64,000 nucleotides of DNA from Sycobia sp. Sy_11 (GCA_018907035.1 JACCIC010000291.1:423575-487574); one strand, 5' to 3'. Numbered from the stretch's first letter, positions 24,401-39,836 are shown. Notes: a model not told the origin generated them from the sequence alone. Made by a program: numbers and translations.

Positions 24401-25913
24401 GCTTTACAATGGCAGGATTAAAATTAAATTACAATAAACTCAAGTACGTAGATAAACTTAAAATGTATGCGTTAATAAACGTAATCTCATTAATATATTA
24501 CGTTAGTAGATATTCATTCAATTTATTTCGAGTAAGTGAAAATCTAGATGTAGCAACTGTCAGTCAGAGAAAATTAAATAGACGTCATAAGTTTCTCTTT
24601 GAAAACTACAATATCCGTAGAAATGATAAAAACAATGTACAGGTGGTGGTGCAGCATTACTGATAAAAAAGAACATTTTGCATAATATATCTTTTAATAA
24701 TATTAATTTTAACACAGTGGAAACGACAATCATTACAATCGATTTCAATAATAATAAACAACTAACCATTGTCTGTATAATGCATCTTTCCATTATCAAC
24801 ATCAAATGAACGAGGATATACATCAGCTTATGCTAAACTAAAACTTAAATACGATAATCAAAATTACAATAATGTATATGACGGAATGAGTGAATATAAA
24901 AAAATGGACCTTCAAATAAATCCTGGTAAATGCGCGACAATACTATTTCGCAGCCCAATTAATAATAAAATGCCTGAAAACAAAATAAATAATTGGAGAA
25001 GCTTTATCATGACAGAACACAATCAAACAATCCCACACAAAAGAAGGACATGAGCCTCGGCATCGGCTTAGATGACTTACGAAGATTTAACGCTCACATA
25101 AATCTGCAATTAGACCAAGTCAAAATACTTTAAAAAAAATTTACAATATACATTACTCCTCACTAAAGCCCAAAACAAATTATTATCTACTTGAGCCTAC
25201 TGAGACCTATACTCATTTACTCCTACCCCAATTGATTTTCACATGAAGCCAAACCAGAAACTAATGCTAAAATTAAAAATATGTGAATGTAAAATGTTAA
25301 GGTATTGTCTAAAACTATACAAAAATTTTACATAGACCAACAGAAAGAAAATATTCAATATAATTTTATATTAAAGGCCGATGCTCCTAGTAGTAAACTT
25401 TTGAACGTTTCTTTTTTTGATAACTTCAGTTTTGATCATATCTATAAGATTTTGCTAAATCTATATTAAATAGAATTACGCTGTAGAACATTTTATCAAT
25501 TTCTTGATAATATTGTAAATTTTTAAGTTATATTGATTTTCCTAATAGTATTTATTGATTAAACTGTATAGAACAAGCAGAAAAAATTTTATTAATATAC
25601 ATGCGAATACAGCAAAAAATTATGACAATTAAATTTAAAAAAAAACGAGGAACATTGATTTTTTACTGCATGATTTAAATATTATCAATATTATTAATAT
25701 ATAACAAACATGTTATATAACATACACGTCTATAGAATTCTAAAATATCAAAATTTAAAGATTTCGTATTCATTAAATATTTGTTTATATACATAAATAG
25801 TATTTTTCTGAATATTCTAATAGTCACGTAGACAAAATTACAAATAATTTTAATGAACAACATTTCCTAGTAACATGGAATCCTAAAGCACTTTAGATTT
25901 CCCCATAAAAGCT

Positions 25914-25945
<32 letters not shown>

Positions 25946-26709
25946 TGCAGTAGTTGGATATTGATGTAAATATTTATTATTTGTATTCTCGAACTTGCCT
26001 CGAACGCATATCGTTCGACCGACATGCTTCCGCGATTCCGATTCTTCTTTCTGTAAAAGCCGAGGTCCAGCTATATATATTCTTAAGAGATGAAGTCGAA
26101 GAACGAGAGAGAGAGAGAGAGAGAGTAAAAGGCGAGGACGAGCCGCATCAGCCGCGGGATAACTTCCAGTGCGAATAAAAGTTCAGCCGATCCTCGTCAG
26201 CGGGGCGATCATCTACGGCTTGTATTATATATGTATATACGGTAGGGGCATAAAGGTGCGAGAGAGTGTGTTTGTGAGATGGAGAAAGAGATCCTCTGCC
26301 CGTTGATGTATATTCACTATATATAGTCAACTATCGCGAATTCAATATCTAACTTCTGGGGATTAGCATAGAGATCGAACTCGCGCGCTCTGTCTCTTTC
26401 GCGTCGCTACTGCACAGCTCTGCCGCGCTACCGTGTCATGCCTGCGCCGTGTGCCTTTTCTCCATTTCCGCTGCGTCGCGCCGGTCGTAGTGATTCTCTC
26501 CTTCCACGAACGCCGCCCCCTCTCCCGTTGCGCCAACCTTATTACTCCTCGTTCGTATATACCTCTTTCACAGTAGTAGTATATGTATACATAGGTGAAT
26601 TATAATACAGGCACGCGGAGAATTTTCGAATTTTTCTGACAAGCTATCGCGAGCTTACCCACTATCTATATATACATATATCCATATAAAAAAGTCAATA
26701 TCAATACAC

Positions 26710-26774
<65 letters not shown>

Positions 26775-28432
26775 GCTCTATTTCGCTCGCTCACGGGGAC
26801 AGACGCGCGCTAGTTTTTGACGAAGAAAGTGGTATTTCTTTGTGCAAGTCCGCGAGCGCTTAATCGAATATCCCGAAGCGGAGTGCGATAGGAGGGGACA
26901 ACTCTGGAGATCAGCGGGCCCGAGAAGAACATGCACTTTTCACGTATATATATATACATATACATATATGCAAATTTTGCCAAGATTCGGTATATGACGT
27001 CTTTGACGCATGAAAACCGCGTGAAAGGGAAAAGTTAGCTTGTAATTGCGAAATTTTTTAATGCAAGAGCGATAGTGAATTTATATGTATGTGGTAGATT
27101 ATACATTTTTACTTATTAATTAGCAAATATATTTGAAATCTAATATTAATTTGACTCATATTACATATTTTTAATTTAATTATTTTTTCATAAAAGTTTA
27201 AATAAGAAATTCATAAATATATTTGATATTATAATTCATACAGTAGACTCTAAGATGAGATGTATTCATTTCATTCTATGCTAGAATTTATTGTCGTTAT
27301 TATTTCATACCTTCTTGATATTCAGTAAACTATATATTTTCAATGTACGTATGGCAATGTTTGAATGCTTGGAAATTCTTACAATCGGAACAAGAATTTT
27401 GATTTTCATTCTCATTAAAACGTAATTTCATAATAAAAAAAAAGTAAATATGTAAAATAAAATAACAGTTTTATTTCATGTTTGTTTATGACGAAATTGA
27501 TTTTCACCAATGAATGAGAATTAAATAATGACCATTGTTGGGACCTAATAAATTATATTTAACTGCAAGAAAGCAGAAATTTGTTGTAGCTTCATACTCC
27601 CCTCAATAGTTTCAACTACATATGCTGCCTCTATAATAGCTGAACATGTGCTGTAATATATAGAATGCAACGTACTTTAATATCGTTATTACATATATAT
27701 ATCCAACAATTTCTATATATAATTTATTATTCAGAATAATTTTTGTCGAAATTTCGACGAAAAAAGCTGTTTTGATTACACACGATCATTTATTTCCGAA
27801 TTTCCGCGAATGTATTCCTTCCGAATTCCAAGCCGAAGTAAATCATAATGTTTATGCATATGTAGTTATTTCTAGTAGTATAGTTCTAAACGTACCTAAT
27901 ATATATAGTTATATAGTTATTTCTTTGTCTAAGTATTCAAAGTAACTATTATTATAAAAAAGTAAAAGAAAGATAGTTGCAATTTGAATTATATTATTTT
28001 TTAATTTTTATATACAAAGTAGATAGTCGTTTCATTAAAATCATACACATTTCACGATCTTGATTTTCCGCGTCGAAAAAATTCGGTACGACAAAAAACT
28101 AGTATTATTGATTTACAAGGCTTTTTTTATTAATCTACGATAAAAAATTTTTCCTTCATCCCAATCGCAGCATGTTCAAGCACGCTTCTCCATGCATGCC
28201 CATAGTATATATATATATATATTCGTGGGGCATACTTACTTTCAGCAGGTCACCGAGCGCTTGGATTTCAGTTAAAAGTGTATGGTAGATGCTACCGAAC
28301 AACTATGTCGTTTTCGGAACATTTTTCGTGCAATGAATAATATAGTTCCTGCGAATATTTGTTTTTATTTTCATGTGAATTGTATAATAAATATACATAA
28401 GAAATTTAAAACTATAATAAAAAAACAACATG

Positions 28433-28478
<46 letters not shown>

Positions 28479-31400
28479 AAAATAAACTAAAACAATATCG
28501 CCATTTTTTTCTTTTCACCCAACTCGCTTATGATATGATTAGTTATAAATACATTATTTTCTCAATATGCTCCAAGCTTTTTAAACGCATGCCTAATAAT
28601 AGCGAAGCCTCGCTTTCCACTACCATATTATCCAGTCCAACAAACGCCCCATCCACGCGCTGTCGTATCGGTGTCGATCGCCGCCCCCCCCCCTTCCGCA
28701 GAAAAAAAAAACGATCCCATCATCCCTCCGCTTCTGCGCCACCGCGCAGAGAAACGTCCATCCTTCGCAAGCATCTGTCTATCTACATGCATGTATTTTA
28801 AATATATATATATATATATATATACCTATATATTAAAATCCTTTGTTTTTGCCTAATCTATACAAACACACGGGTTTCCGCGCAGATCCCTGCCTGGGCA
28901 AGTACTGCGGCTCGGGCCGCGAGTGCCAGGTGTCGAGCTCGAGCGGCCTCGGGCTCTGCGTCTGCACGAGGCGCTGCGCCCGCCGCCACAGGCCCGTCTG
29001 CGCCAGCGACGGCAACGTCTACGCCAATCACTGCGAGCTGCATCGGGCCGCCTGCAATCTCGGCAGCCCCCTCACCACCAGCCGGCTGATGCGCTGCCTG
29101 CACAGAGGTGAGAGCCGCTGCGCGCCTGAACCTATCTACTTCCATCGGGATCCCCCCCCCCCTCCCGACGCTCTGGCCGAAGCGCTGCGCAACGCACATA
29201 GCCCACAGCCATATAAGTATCTCGTTTTCGCGCGGGAGAAATTCGTAGATTTTAATATAATATGCATATTAGACGCAAGGATCGTGCTGACGCGACGGTG
29301 ACCCTTCCTATGCATGTGTGCTATGAATCTCTCTATGTATGCGTGCGCGCGCGCGCGTGTATGCGCATATGGTAATAAGCTCGTGCGGCTATGTTTGTGC
29401 GGTATGGTTAAGGCCATGCGGTCTGCTAAAACGCCAGACTGCATATTACACTAATGGCAGGCTACGTGTCTTATATCTATTACGGTGTTTGGTAAACGAT
29501 ATATGGGCAGACATGGGCTCGAATCTCCGAGAATTCTTAGCAGTTTATGATAAAAATGAAAAATCTTTAAATACAAATAAGCCAGTCACGAAATTTTACC
29601 TGAAATCCCTTAATACTGTATTCATAAGCAAACCAAATACTGTGGCAAAGTTTGTTTTATCAAATGTTCCAAAAGTTGACATGATGAAACTAAGTGTTCA
29701 AAATTTTGTCTGCCGCTCCGAAAAACTGTTATATAGCTGATTCTATTCAATTTTAATAGCGTATATTCGTTTTTGAGAGAGGAGGGAGTCATTGATTACC
29801 AATCCCATTGTAGCAGTGGGCGCAAATTATATTTTCATCGTAAAATTCGTTAAAATATGTATAGAATAATTTTTAGTATTAAAAAAAATTTCAAATAATA
29901 GTGTAGAGCTTAGAAAAATACCTATTGTTTAAGCTATAAATTTCTTCTCTACAACTTATATGTCTGAAGTAAATGAAATGAAAGAATATCATGTTTATTT
30001 TTTATCTTGTCTTTTTCAAAAACTGTATATGTTCAACGACGAAAAGGACAACAATATAGATATTTGAATAAGTCCTATAAGTTTTATTTGAAAAAAAAAC
30101 AAAGTTTATCTCTGATATTTGTAACTAAGAAACGAGGAAATATAATTATCCAAAATATGAAGACGTAACTATGAAGTTCCGTATGCAAGATGAACTTCCG
30201 ATAGAGAATTTTGTCTTGTGTGACTGTGAGTTAACGCATCCTGATTTGGTGACTGTTCAATGACAAGGATCATTGATAATATAAAAATAAATTGTACGGT
30301 AAAAAATTCTGGATGTTTACAACGAATTAAACGCGTCCAAATGCACGTACATATGCGTATATACGCGAACGCATGCTTAAAATGCGCGTCTGTAATTGAA
30401 AAATCTATGTGAAATTATTCAGAGCAGTAAAAACTAACTGTTATAAAAGATGCTAAACGATTTTATTGGAAATAATTCAATGATTTTTTCTTATTTTATA
30501 CTCACAATTTGAAACGTTCAGCGGCTTATTTTATATTTGTATAATTCACAAAATGTAAATAGCTTCTTTAAAGATTATATTTGTAAACAACAATGTTTTC
30601 TATTGTGTTAACATGGCCAAAAATTAAAAAATATAAATGATTCCTCCCTATAAGCATCTTTTTTCTCTTGCTTTTGATCATTTTGTTTACTCGCTATGCA
30701 TTGATGAAATACTAAAAAGTAATTTTCATCGTTAAAAAAATTAATTTCTTTATTTTAAAAAGTTTAGAATTATAAGTAACAGTAATACATATAGTATTTC
30801 TGATTGCACTTTTTGGGGTTTTGATATATGAGCGCTTATGCTTTAATTACTATTATATAATAGGTATAATAAAAATATTGAGTTCGTGACTACTTTTTTT
30901 TCGAAAAACTGTAATTTAAAAAGCAGATACTTATTACCCGTGGGATTACAAAAAAATTTAATATTGATACTATTTACGAAAAGAAGAAAAAATTGATCGT
31001 ATTAATTTAGTCATAATAAATGATTGGAGCGTATCATAATGAAAATATATCAAAATCATGATCTCGATGAGGTCAACTTGAATTTTTTAAAAGGATATCT
31101 ATTCAAAGGTGCAAAATAAGCTAAATTTTCAAATACATTAATCATCCTTTGCACTATTTAGCAAGAGTTTAATAAGTAAAATTGAATAAAAGAACATCAA
31201 TTTTTCGCTCTCTTCTATACGTATACTAATTATTCAACTTATATTGAAAATTTAGCCAGTGAGCCAATTTTTTTCAATATGATTTGAATTTAAGCATCAA
31301 ATATTACAATTTTTTTGTAAATTTATTAAAATCTGATTCAGAATATTATTGTAAGAGCCGGCATCAAGTATTCAAAAGCCTGCAGAATTTTTAATTTTTC

Positions 31401-33506
31401 CGATATAGATAATATTAATAATTTACTGCTATAACTTATACCTACCTCTTATACGTTCAGTTGAAAACTAAGTAAATTATTTATTATCCTGCTAGAATTT
31501 AAAAAGATAAAATTCTAAAAAAGAAACTCGTTCAAGCAATCTTAAGTAATATATCTTTGGAATTTATAAAAGAATTATACGAGCCTTTTTTAAATTTGAT
31601 AAAACCGTATATCATATAAGAATCATGATGACCTGTGCAAACAAAAAGTTCGATATCTTTCAAGATTTGAAATTTAACTATATATATTTACTTTTAAATT
31701 GCAAAGTATCACTCTAGGAATCAAAAAAGGAAAAAAAAATCCTTCGAGCCGGATTTGAACCAGCGACCTATGGATATCCGAATTTTGAACAACCGACTAC
31801 AGTCCACCGCTCTACCAACTGAGCTATCGAAGGTTGATGCTCAGAATATCTTTCTTATCGCACTTACCTCGAGACAAACGTTCCGCCATTATAAATTCAT
31901 ATAAAAGTATTAAATAATATTCAATATTTACTTATCAAAGAATAATATTAAAATTAATTGAATAACAGATAAATTTCAAGCGATATTTTCGTTTGTGAAA
32001 ATTCGTTTTCTCATAATCTTTAATTCAAACGAAAACGATAAATCTTAATGTAAAATTCATTAATTCTTTATCAAGCATAATTTTATAAATAACTACTGGC
32101 TTAAATAATACCACAACAATTTTTTTGAGGCCTCACATAAAAACAAAATGTATTTACAACTAAATCATATCCACATAGTTCTGAAAAGCAAATTTAATAA
32201 TCTTTCTTAATAATAATCTAGATTTAATAAGTGCATTCAATTTTTTTATTCAGCATTAAATTAATTAATAATAATATGAAAGGATAGAATTATTTATTTA
32301 GCAAGTTTGCTGGTTTTTTATACGCAAATTGTATTTAATGTTGATTATTCTGTATACTCTTTCACGTTACGACATACATTATAATGATCACTTTTCAAAT
32401 TTACAATTATACGCTTACGATATAGCTGATCTTTTAACGCAATAAGGGAAAGGCAAAAAGGTACGGAAGGGCTTTATTTACGAAACGAGCGATTTGTGGC
32501 CCGGGGCGAAATTGAGGATTGTAATGAGATTCGTAAGAAAGCTTTTTCGTACAAGGTAAGGACTATGTTGTTCCTCATGAGAACGTTCCGATTTATAGGT
32601 TAGAATGAGGAAGAAGTTTATTTTTGCATTCTAGTTAATCTTTGTTTACATTTTAATAAATATTGTTTTATTGGTCTTACAGTCCAATCAAATCAATCGA
32701 AAACAATACGTAACAATATCAATACATATCTACATTAACATTAATACATCAAAACATAAAAATAATAAAAATAAAAATGAAATTAAAAATTATAATGACA
32801 GTCAGACTGTCCTTGTATACAGTCACCCCCGTAGACTAATCTGAAAATAAAATATTAGCTGAAAAAATTTTTGTTAGTAAGGTGCAATCTGTTGCAATCA
32901 GCTAATTTTTTCAGCTAATATTTTATTTTCAGATTAGTCTACGGGGATGACTGTATACAAGGACAGTCTGACTGTCATTATAATTTTTAATTTCATTTTT
33001 ACTTTTATTATTTTTGTGTATTGATATATTAATGTTAATGTAGATATGTATTGATATTATTACGTATTGTTTTCGATTGATTTGATTTGACTATAAGACC
33101 AATGAAAAAATATTTATTAATTTGTATATAAGCAGTCGACGGAAGTACAATTAAAGTACTTTGTTTACATTATTTTACACAACGAGATCTAGACAAATCT
33201 ACGTCGAAGTAGTAATATATATAAGGCTTATAAATTTTTAATTAAATTATTTACAACAATGACTTGTAGATCTGTGATATTAAGCAACAAAAAATACAAA
33301 AATAACTACAACTTAAAAGCTAACAACCTTTCACCGTTTGAATTATTGGAATACCCGAAGTTCGTAACGAGCCTCTTCGCAAACTGTTATAAGTATTTAT
33401 TGAAATCAAAACAACACAAATGGCCTAGTTTTATTTCCTTAAATATTGATTATTTGCGTCTATTTCGCGCCCCTTTTTGCCATCATTGTCGCGTATAATA
33501 TTACAA

Positions 33507-33565
<59 letters not shown>

Positions 33566-33884
33566 TATATATAAAAAATTAAATGAAAGACTTATTGGAA
33601 TATATGCTTTTATATATAAAATTTTAATATCGATGGTGTTGAATTCAAATGTTTAGAGAAGTTCGAAATGTTTGAAACTAAGATTATTGAATTCTCGGAG
33701 CATATATTTAATTGAGTTCTATGAACATTAATTAGTTCATCTATTCCTGTTAATTCGTGGATCTGATATCAAATTCGAAGGCTTTCATTGGCAGTTTATT
33801 AATTATATAATTTCCTATAACCTGCGGCTTTATGAACGAAACGATGAAATATCACTTGTTTCTAATCATAAATCTCCCCCCTTC

Positions 33885-33941
<57 letters not shown>

Positions 33942-34210
33942 TCTATCTCCCATACTGACATATATAGGGAGCGACAGATCTCGTTATGTCGATAATCTAA
34001 CGTATATACTCGCTAGAGAACAGGTGAAGGGCAGGCAGGGGGGCTCAGTAATAGATATCAGCGTCCAAATCCGCGAATAGGATCGCACACGGTAAATCAC
34101 AATATGCGCGCCTTCGACCGGCCAAGTTAGAACCAGAGACATTGAATTTGATGCGCTGACATAGGAGAATATTAAATCAATGCCACGTACGCGTACGTTA
34201 CGAATACCTT

Positions 34211-34268
<58 letters not shown>

Positions 34269-35489
34269 CGGGTTATCGCTAAAAATAGCAAAATATCCGA
34301 GAGCGAATTATAATAGTACTAGTATATATAGGTAAGTGCAATGACTTGTGGTCAAAGTCGTTGAACTTCTGATGTATAGACAGGGGTGTCACTTCAATAC
34401 TTTTCTGTGTCTGGCATTGCTGTACCTCGGCCTTCCCTTTCCGAATTTTCCAATTCAAACTGAGAAACACAGAAAACTGTCAATACCTCGCATAAAAAAA
34501 CTCAAATAATTAAAAAAAAAATACATAAAGGCAAAGATATTTACAGAAAAGCATAGGTTTATTTGCTGTATGAACGTAAATTTAATTTTATTGTCAATTC
34601 TCTTACTAAATGTAATTAGCATCGCATGAAACTTTTTTTTGGGCATATGAATTATGTTTAAATCATTAAAACATCGTTGTTATACTGAGCATCGTAATTT
34701 TTTATCAGTATACATCAGCCATTCTTTTTTAAAGGCTTCTTTTCAGATCATTAAGTATTTAAGATCATGGATATATCGATACAGAAAAAAACATGTGCTC
34801 GAATAATTTAGCATGGGGGCTTTCTAATTTAGTATATAAGCGATATTGACCATTTTTTGCGTAAGTCTCTTTTGCTAGTTTTCCATAAACTCAATTGAAC
34901 TCCGTCTTATTCTAAAAGCCTTTATATATATTTCTGGTTCTATTTAATGAATTGAGCATACATCAAATATTTGTGATCAAGTACTTGTGATCACTTAATT
35001 ACATAACAAATTTAGACAGTATTCACATGTCATTCGCATTTGCACAACTTTCTGTATTTGACACATTTGAAATCGAACCGCCATCAAAGTACGAAATAAT
35101 TGAATACGAGAAGCGTAGTTTAAAAAAGAACTCAATTTATGATAAATTGTTCTTTCAAATGTATTCGAACCGACGATCTATGTGTCGATTTTCGATTTTG
35201 TTAATTAATACGACTGTGGCCTTTAAAATCAGTTCTACAAATGAAGCTGTCAAACATTATGTTCTTAATTAAAATTCAGTTTCAAAATTCGAATGAACCC
35301 ATTACTACATACACGCGCGCGCGCGCGCACACACATACACACATTAACGAAATATATATTTTACATAATTTTTCAAATTGGAGCAATTCTACAAGTTATA
35401 ACATACGATAGTCATTATCTTTTCCAACACTACAGTCGTATATATTCGACTGAAAGAGATAACAATTGCAGTATGTGTGTGTATATGTA

Positions 35490-35560
<71 letters not shown>

Positions 35561-35763
35561 TCAAATTCAAGAACATATTACAACAGATTATTTTGCTCGT
35601 GATATATTTCCATTCATAATTAGTAAATAAAATGAAGCTTGCAAACTCGCGACAAGTCGGTATAAATAATCGCTCAAAGCGAGAAGGATAGAATGAGAGA
35701 ATTGAGAGAGAAAGAGAGAGAATTAGAATTAGAATTTTATTGATTAGAACCTAAGGACTCGTG

Positions 35764-35795
<32 letters not shown>

Positions 35796-36119
35796 TAGAG
35801 TGAAATAAATATAAACAATTTCCATCGAGAGACCTTTTGCTAAAATATATATTGCGACAACACGACCAAGGGGAACATATAACAATCTGAGGATATATAT
35901 CCAATGAAAAATTTAAGTACACCACACCGGGGCGCGTTTAATATATATATTCCAGATAAAATCTAGTTGAATCAATAGTCATAAAATTGAAACGTTCGTA
36001 TATATAAACATTTAACTATCGATTAATAGTCGCCAATTCAAAAGATAGATGCTTTGCAGCTATTGAACCTATCCTATCTACATGCACATGCGTACATATA
36101 CATATAATAGATATTTATG

Positions 36120-36179
<60 letters not shown>

Positions 36180-37579
36180 AATCGAAAGAGACACATAGAT
36201 AAAGCGATACGCCTGCGTGCGCGAAAGTGATGGAACGTTTGGCGCGCGAAAAAGCTGGAGCAGCGTGTACTTTCGAGGAATCTGGAAAAATTGGAAATAT
36301 ATTTGGATTGCTGATTCTTTAATAACTGACTGCGTATAAGCAACCAAGATTTTTTAAATCTAACATTAGTGTATAATGTGCCTGTTGTGCAATCCGCTGA
36401 CTTTATACATGAAAAATACTGCTCAAACTTGCTTTATACATTTACACAATGAACAACCAACTTTTTCATTAATAAAATAACGGTAATTTAAACAATCTAT
36501 ATTTTATCAGTTTTTACGTTGATTCATTGAAGATATAGTTCGATCTGTAATAGAGAGAGAGAGTAATTTGTTGAGAAGAAAGAAACTTTATAATAAACAA
36601 GTTATCAGATAAGTTCATAAAAGTATGTTGAGTTTAAATTTAAAAAACAATTAGTTAATAGTAGAATTTTTGTTTAAAGTACAGTTTACACAGGAGTTCT
36701 TGACTAAATACCTAAAAGATATTGATCTACATAAATATAATCGAGAACATATCTTTGTTTATACTCCATTTGTAATTATTACACATTGAAAAAAAATTCT
36801 AGAATAACTTTAAATTTTTATCGTTTTATAGCAAAACAAGGAGAATTTGAGATTTGTCGTGACCATTGTTCCGTATGTATCAGGTGTTTTTTTTTTTATT
36901 TATTTCGCATTTCTTATGTTACGCGTAATAAAGTTAAATTTTATAATTAGAAAAATCAACTGAAAATTCCTATTAAAGACGAGGTTAAAATCTCAATTTG
37001 GTCCGATTTTTACTCGAGAAATAAAAATCGAAAAACAGAAAGTAGAAAAGACCTTGCCAGAAAAGGCTTTTAGACATGGGTGACGGATTTCGAGCGAGTG
37101 AGATAACTAGCACTTTTAAAATGTATCCTGCAATGTTAAAGTTTTACTGTCCGTTAAATATTCTAGTAACTTTTTGAAAATTTACTATATCACCGCATAT
37201 AGTGTAATATTTTATGTATGCTTTTAATCAATTAAATCGGTACGCTTAAACCGGTAAATTATTAGCCAAAATCAATTGTGTGACTCGAGTCGATAATAGT
37301 CGGCTTGGGCGAATGGCGTATTGCGCAAGAATCCCCATATATAGGAGAGCCGTAGCACCTCGCCGTATAGGGACGCCAAGCGCTTTATTCTTAAGGAATG
37401 TAAATCAGAGCGTGAAAATAAACGCGCGCGTTTTTTCTCATACCGATACCACTTTGCATGAATCTGGTATTCTATACGCGCGTCTTCCCGGACCCTTCAC
37501 TGCCTCCCTCGGATGGAAGCTTCATAAAGATGCATTATGCAAGGAATATACATATATACATACATACATACATACGTAC

Positions 37580-37647
<68 letters not shown>

Positions 37648-38362
37648 GTAAAATCAATAGCGACAACCCTTCGCTACTACGTGCGCTGCGCGCTGCACAA
37701 GACGAGCTTATAAATAGGAATCCGGGAACAGGAAGGGGCGGCGTTCGTGCTGCACGTCGCCTTGTAACCCGTGAGGGGCAGCGATTTATTTTTTATCTTG
37801 GAAAACATTTATATTATCGAGACATACATGCGAGCTAAGGTTCTACAGACACACATACATAACTCAAATGCCCATTCCGACACAATATCGGGCGTCTACA
37901 ATATATCTAACATACCATTATAAAGGAGCATTATAAAAATAATTATTTATTCGACAAATCTGTAAGCAATACCGGCTATCATTGATTTTACCGTTCCTTG
38001 CATGCATTTTACAAAATCTATATGATAATCATTGTGAACCGTATAAAAACTAATTAAGCGAGTTGACGTTTGAAGGTGAGAATATAACGAAAGTAAAGCG
38101 TCGTCTACGTGATTGACGCTGACGCATTGCACTGCGGAGACGCACTAGAGCGGATCATATTTGCGCTTTCTTTTCTTGCATCTTCGATCCTCGATCGTTG
38201 GCACAACGTTTTTTTTGTTATATAAGAATAACAAAATGTAAGATAGTTGTTCATGTCCAGTCGTTGTCTAGAAGAACTTTTTATTCTTCGATTATAAGAA
38301 TCATTTGCGTGCAATAAAAAATGATTGTTTTAGATGAAAAACTGCCACGTTCTGAATAAGTT

Positions 38363-38405
<43 letters not shown>

Positions 38406-39788
38406 ATAAATCGAATTCGCAGCAAAAGAAACTCGAATAGATTAATGAGCGCCAATTAAAAAATAAGATCGATGTATCCCACATTATCGGTTTCTAAAAA
38501 CGATTCGAACCTCAGCAACGAATTCCATCTCCGCAGATATTGCCATTATTTTCAGAAGATATTCGAAATAAAATTGAAAACGCAAATGAACATTCCGTCC
38601 GGGCATTTTCATTACCGAGGATGGAAAAGTGAACGTTTAAGAAAGACAAAAGAGCGTCGCAGCTACACTTTTCAACCGCGCAAATTGAATTAACTCGCAT
38701 TCCCGGCTCGTCGCGTACGCTGCCGCGGCTCGCAGAGCGAGGCTACAATCCCGCTGCTTGATGGGTGGGCCGCGCCCGTAGGCCCCCGCCGCGGCCGCAT
38801 CGAGCACGTAAGAGAGGCGCGAATTTCGGCTGGCTGGATATAATAAAAATATTTATCGATGTTTTTTCAATGTTCCGCCCATGGAAAAAATCTGCCAAAA
38901 TTCAGGAAAATGAAACAAGGTCTAGGGCAACTAATAGTCTAATAATTAGTCTACGGGGGTGAATGTAAACAAGGACAGTCTGACTATCATTATAATTTTA
39001 ATTTAATTTTTAATTTAATTTTTATTTTTTATTTTTATTTTATTTTTATTTATTTATTTATTTATTTTTTTTTTTTTTATTTTTATTTTTATTTTATTTT
39101 TGGATTGAATTGATTGGACTGTAAGACCAATAAAAAAATATTTATTAATTTGTATATGGGCAGTCGACAAAAGTACAATTCAATTGTTAAATAAGAAGAA
39201 TGCTATATTTTAAGAGATGAAAACTGAAAAAAGAGTAGAATAATCAAGTAAAAAAATTAAGAAAGAATACTGGTTGTATATATTGTCAATCATATCGCTG
39301 AAATTATATATTATTTAAATAGATTTTTCGCACTCTGTTATATAAATTCTTAAATTTATCAAAGAAACTTTTTTAATTAAAAAAAATAACAACAACAAAA
39401 TCGAACAAAAAGTAAAATAGAATACTAAAATCGTATAGAAAAACGAACAAAAATACATAAAAAAAATTATTAAAAGAAAATCGATAATACAAACAAAAAG
39501 TGAAAAGCAAATAATTTGCCAGAACATCCTTAAGGGATCAGCTATAACTGTTGCAGCACCTGAATAAAATCAATAACCAATCTCAGCTTGTTTTATAAAT
39601 ATTTATCGGCTCATTGTCTATTTTGAAGCAACACGTATATATATACCAACCAGACGAGAAATGGAGGATACGAGAAAAGACTTTATTCTAAAATCTCCCC
39701 TTGGACAAAAAACGCACTAAACTTGCGAGATCGCGCGCTCTCTCTCTCTCTCTCTCTCTCTATCGAATGTTCGATGAATGAAGTGGAA

Positions 39789-39836
<48 letters not shown>

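Larger units (their letters stand above)
33153..38689. other. Intron 2, microsatellite-rich middle
   Basis: (AC)n 33509-33562, (CT)n 33890-33938, (TA)n 34214-34267, (CG)n(CA)n about 35312-35343, (TA)n 35480-35557, (GA)n 35764-35791, (TA)n 36126-36173, a (TA)/(CA)/(TACA) compound 37551-37642 and (AAT)n 38364-38404. No exon or transposon protein recognised. Confidence 0.6.
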
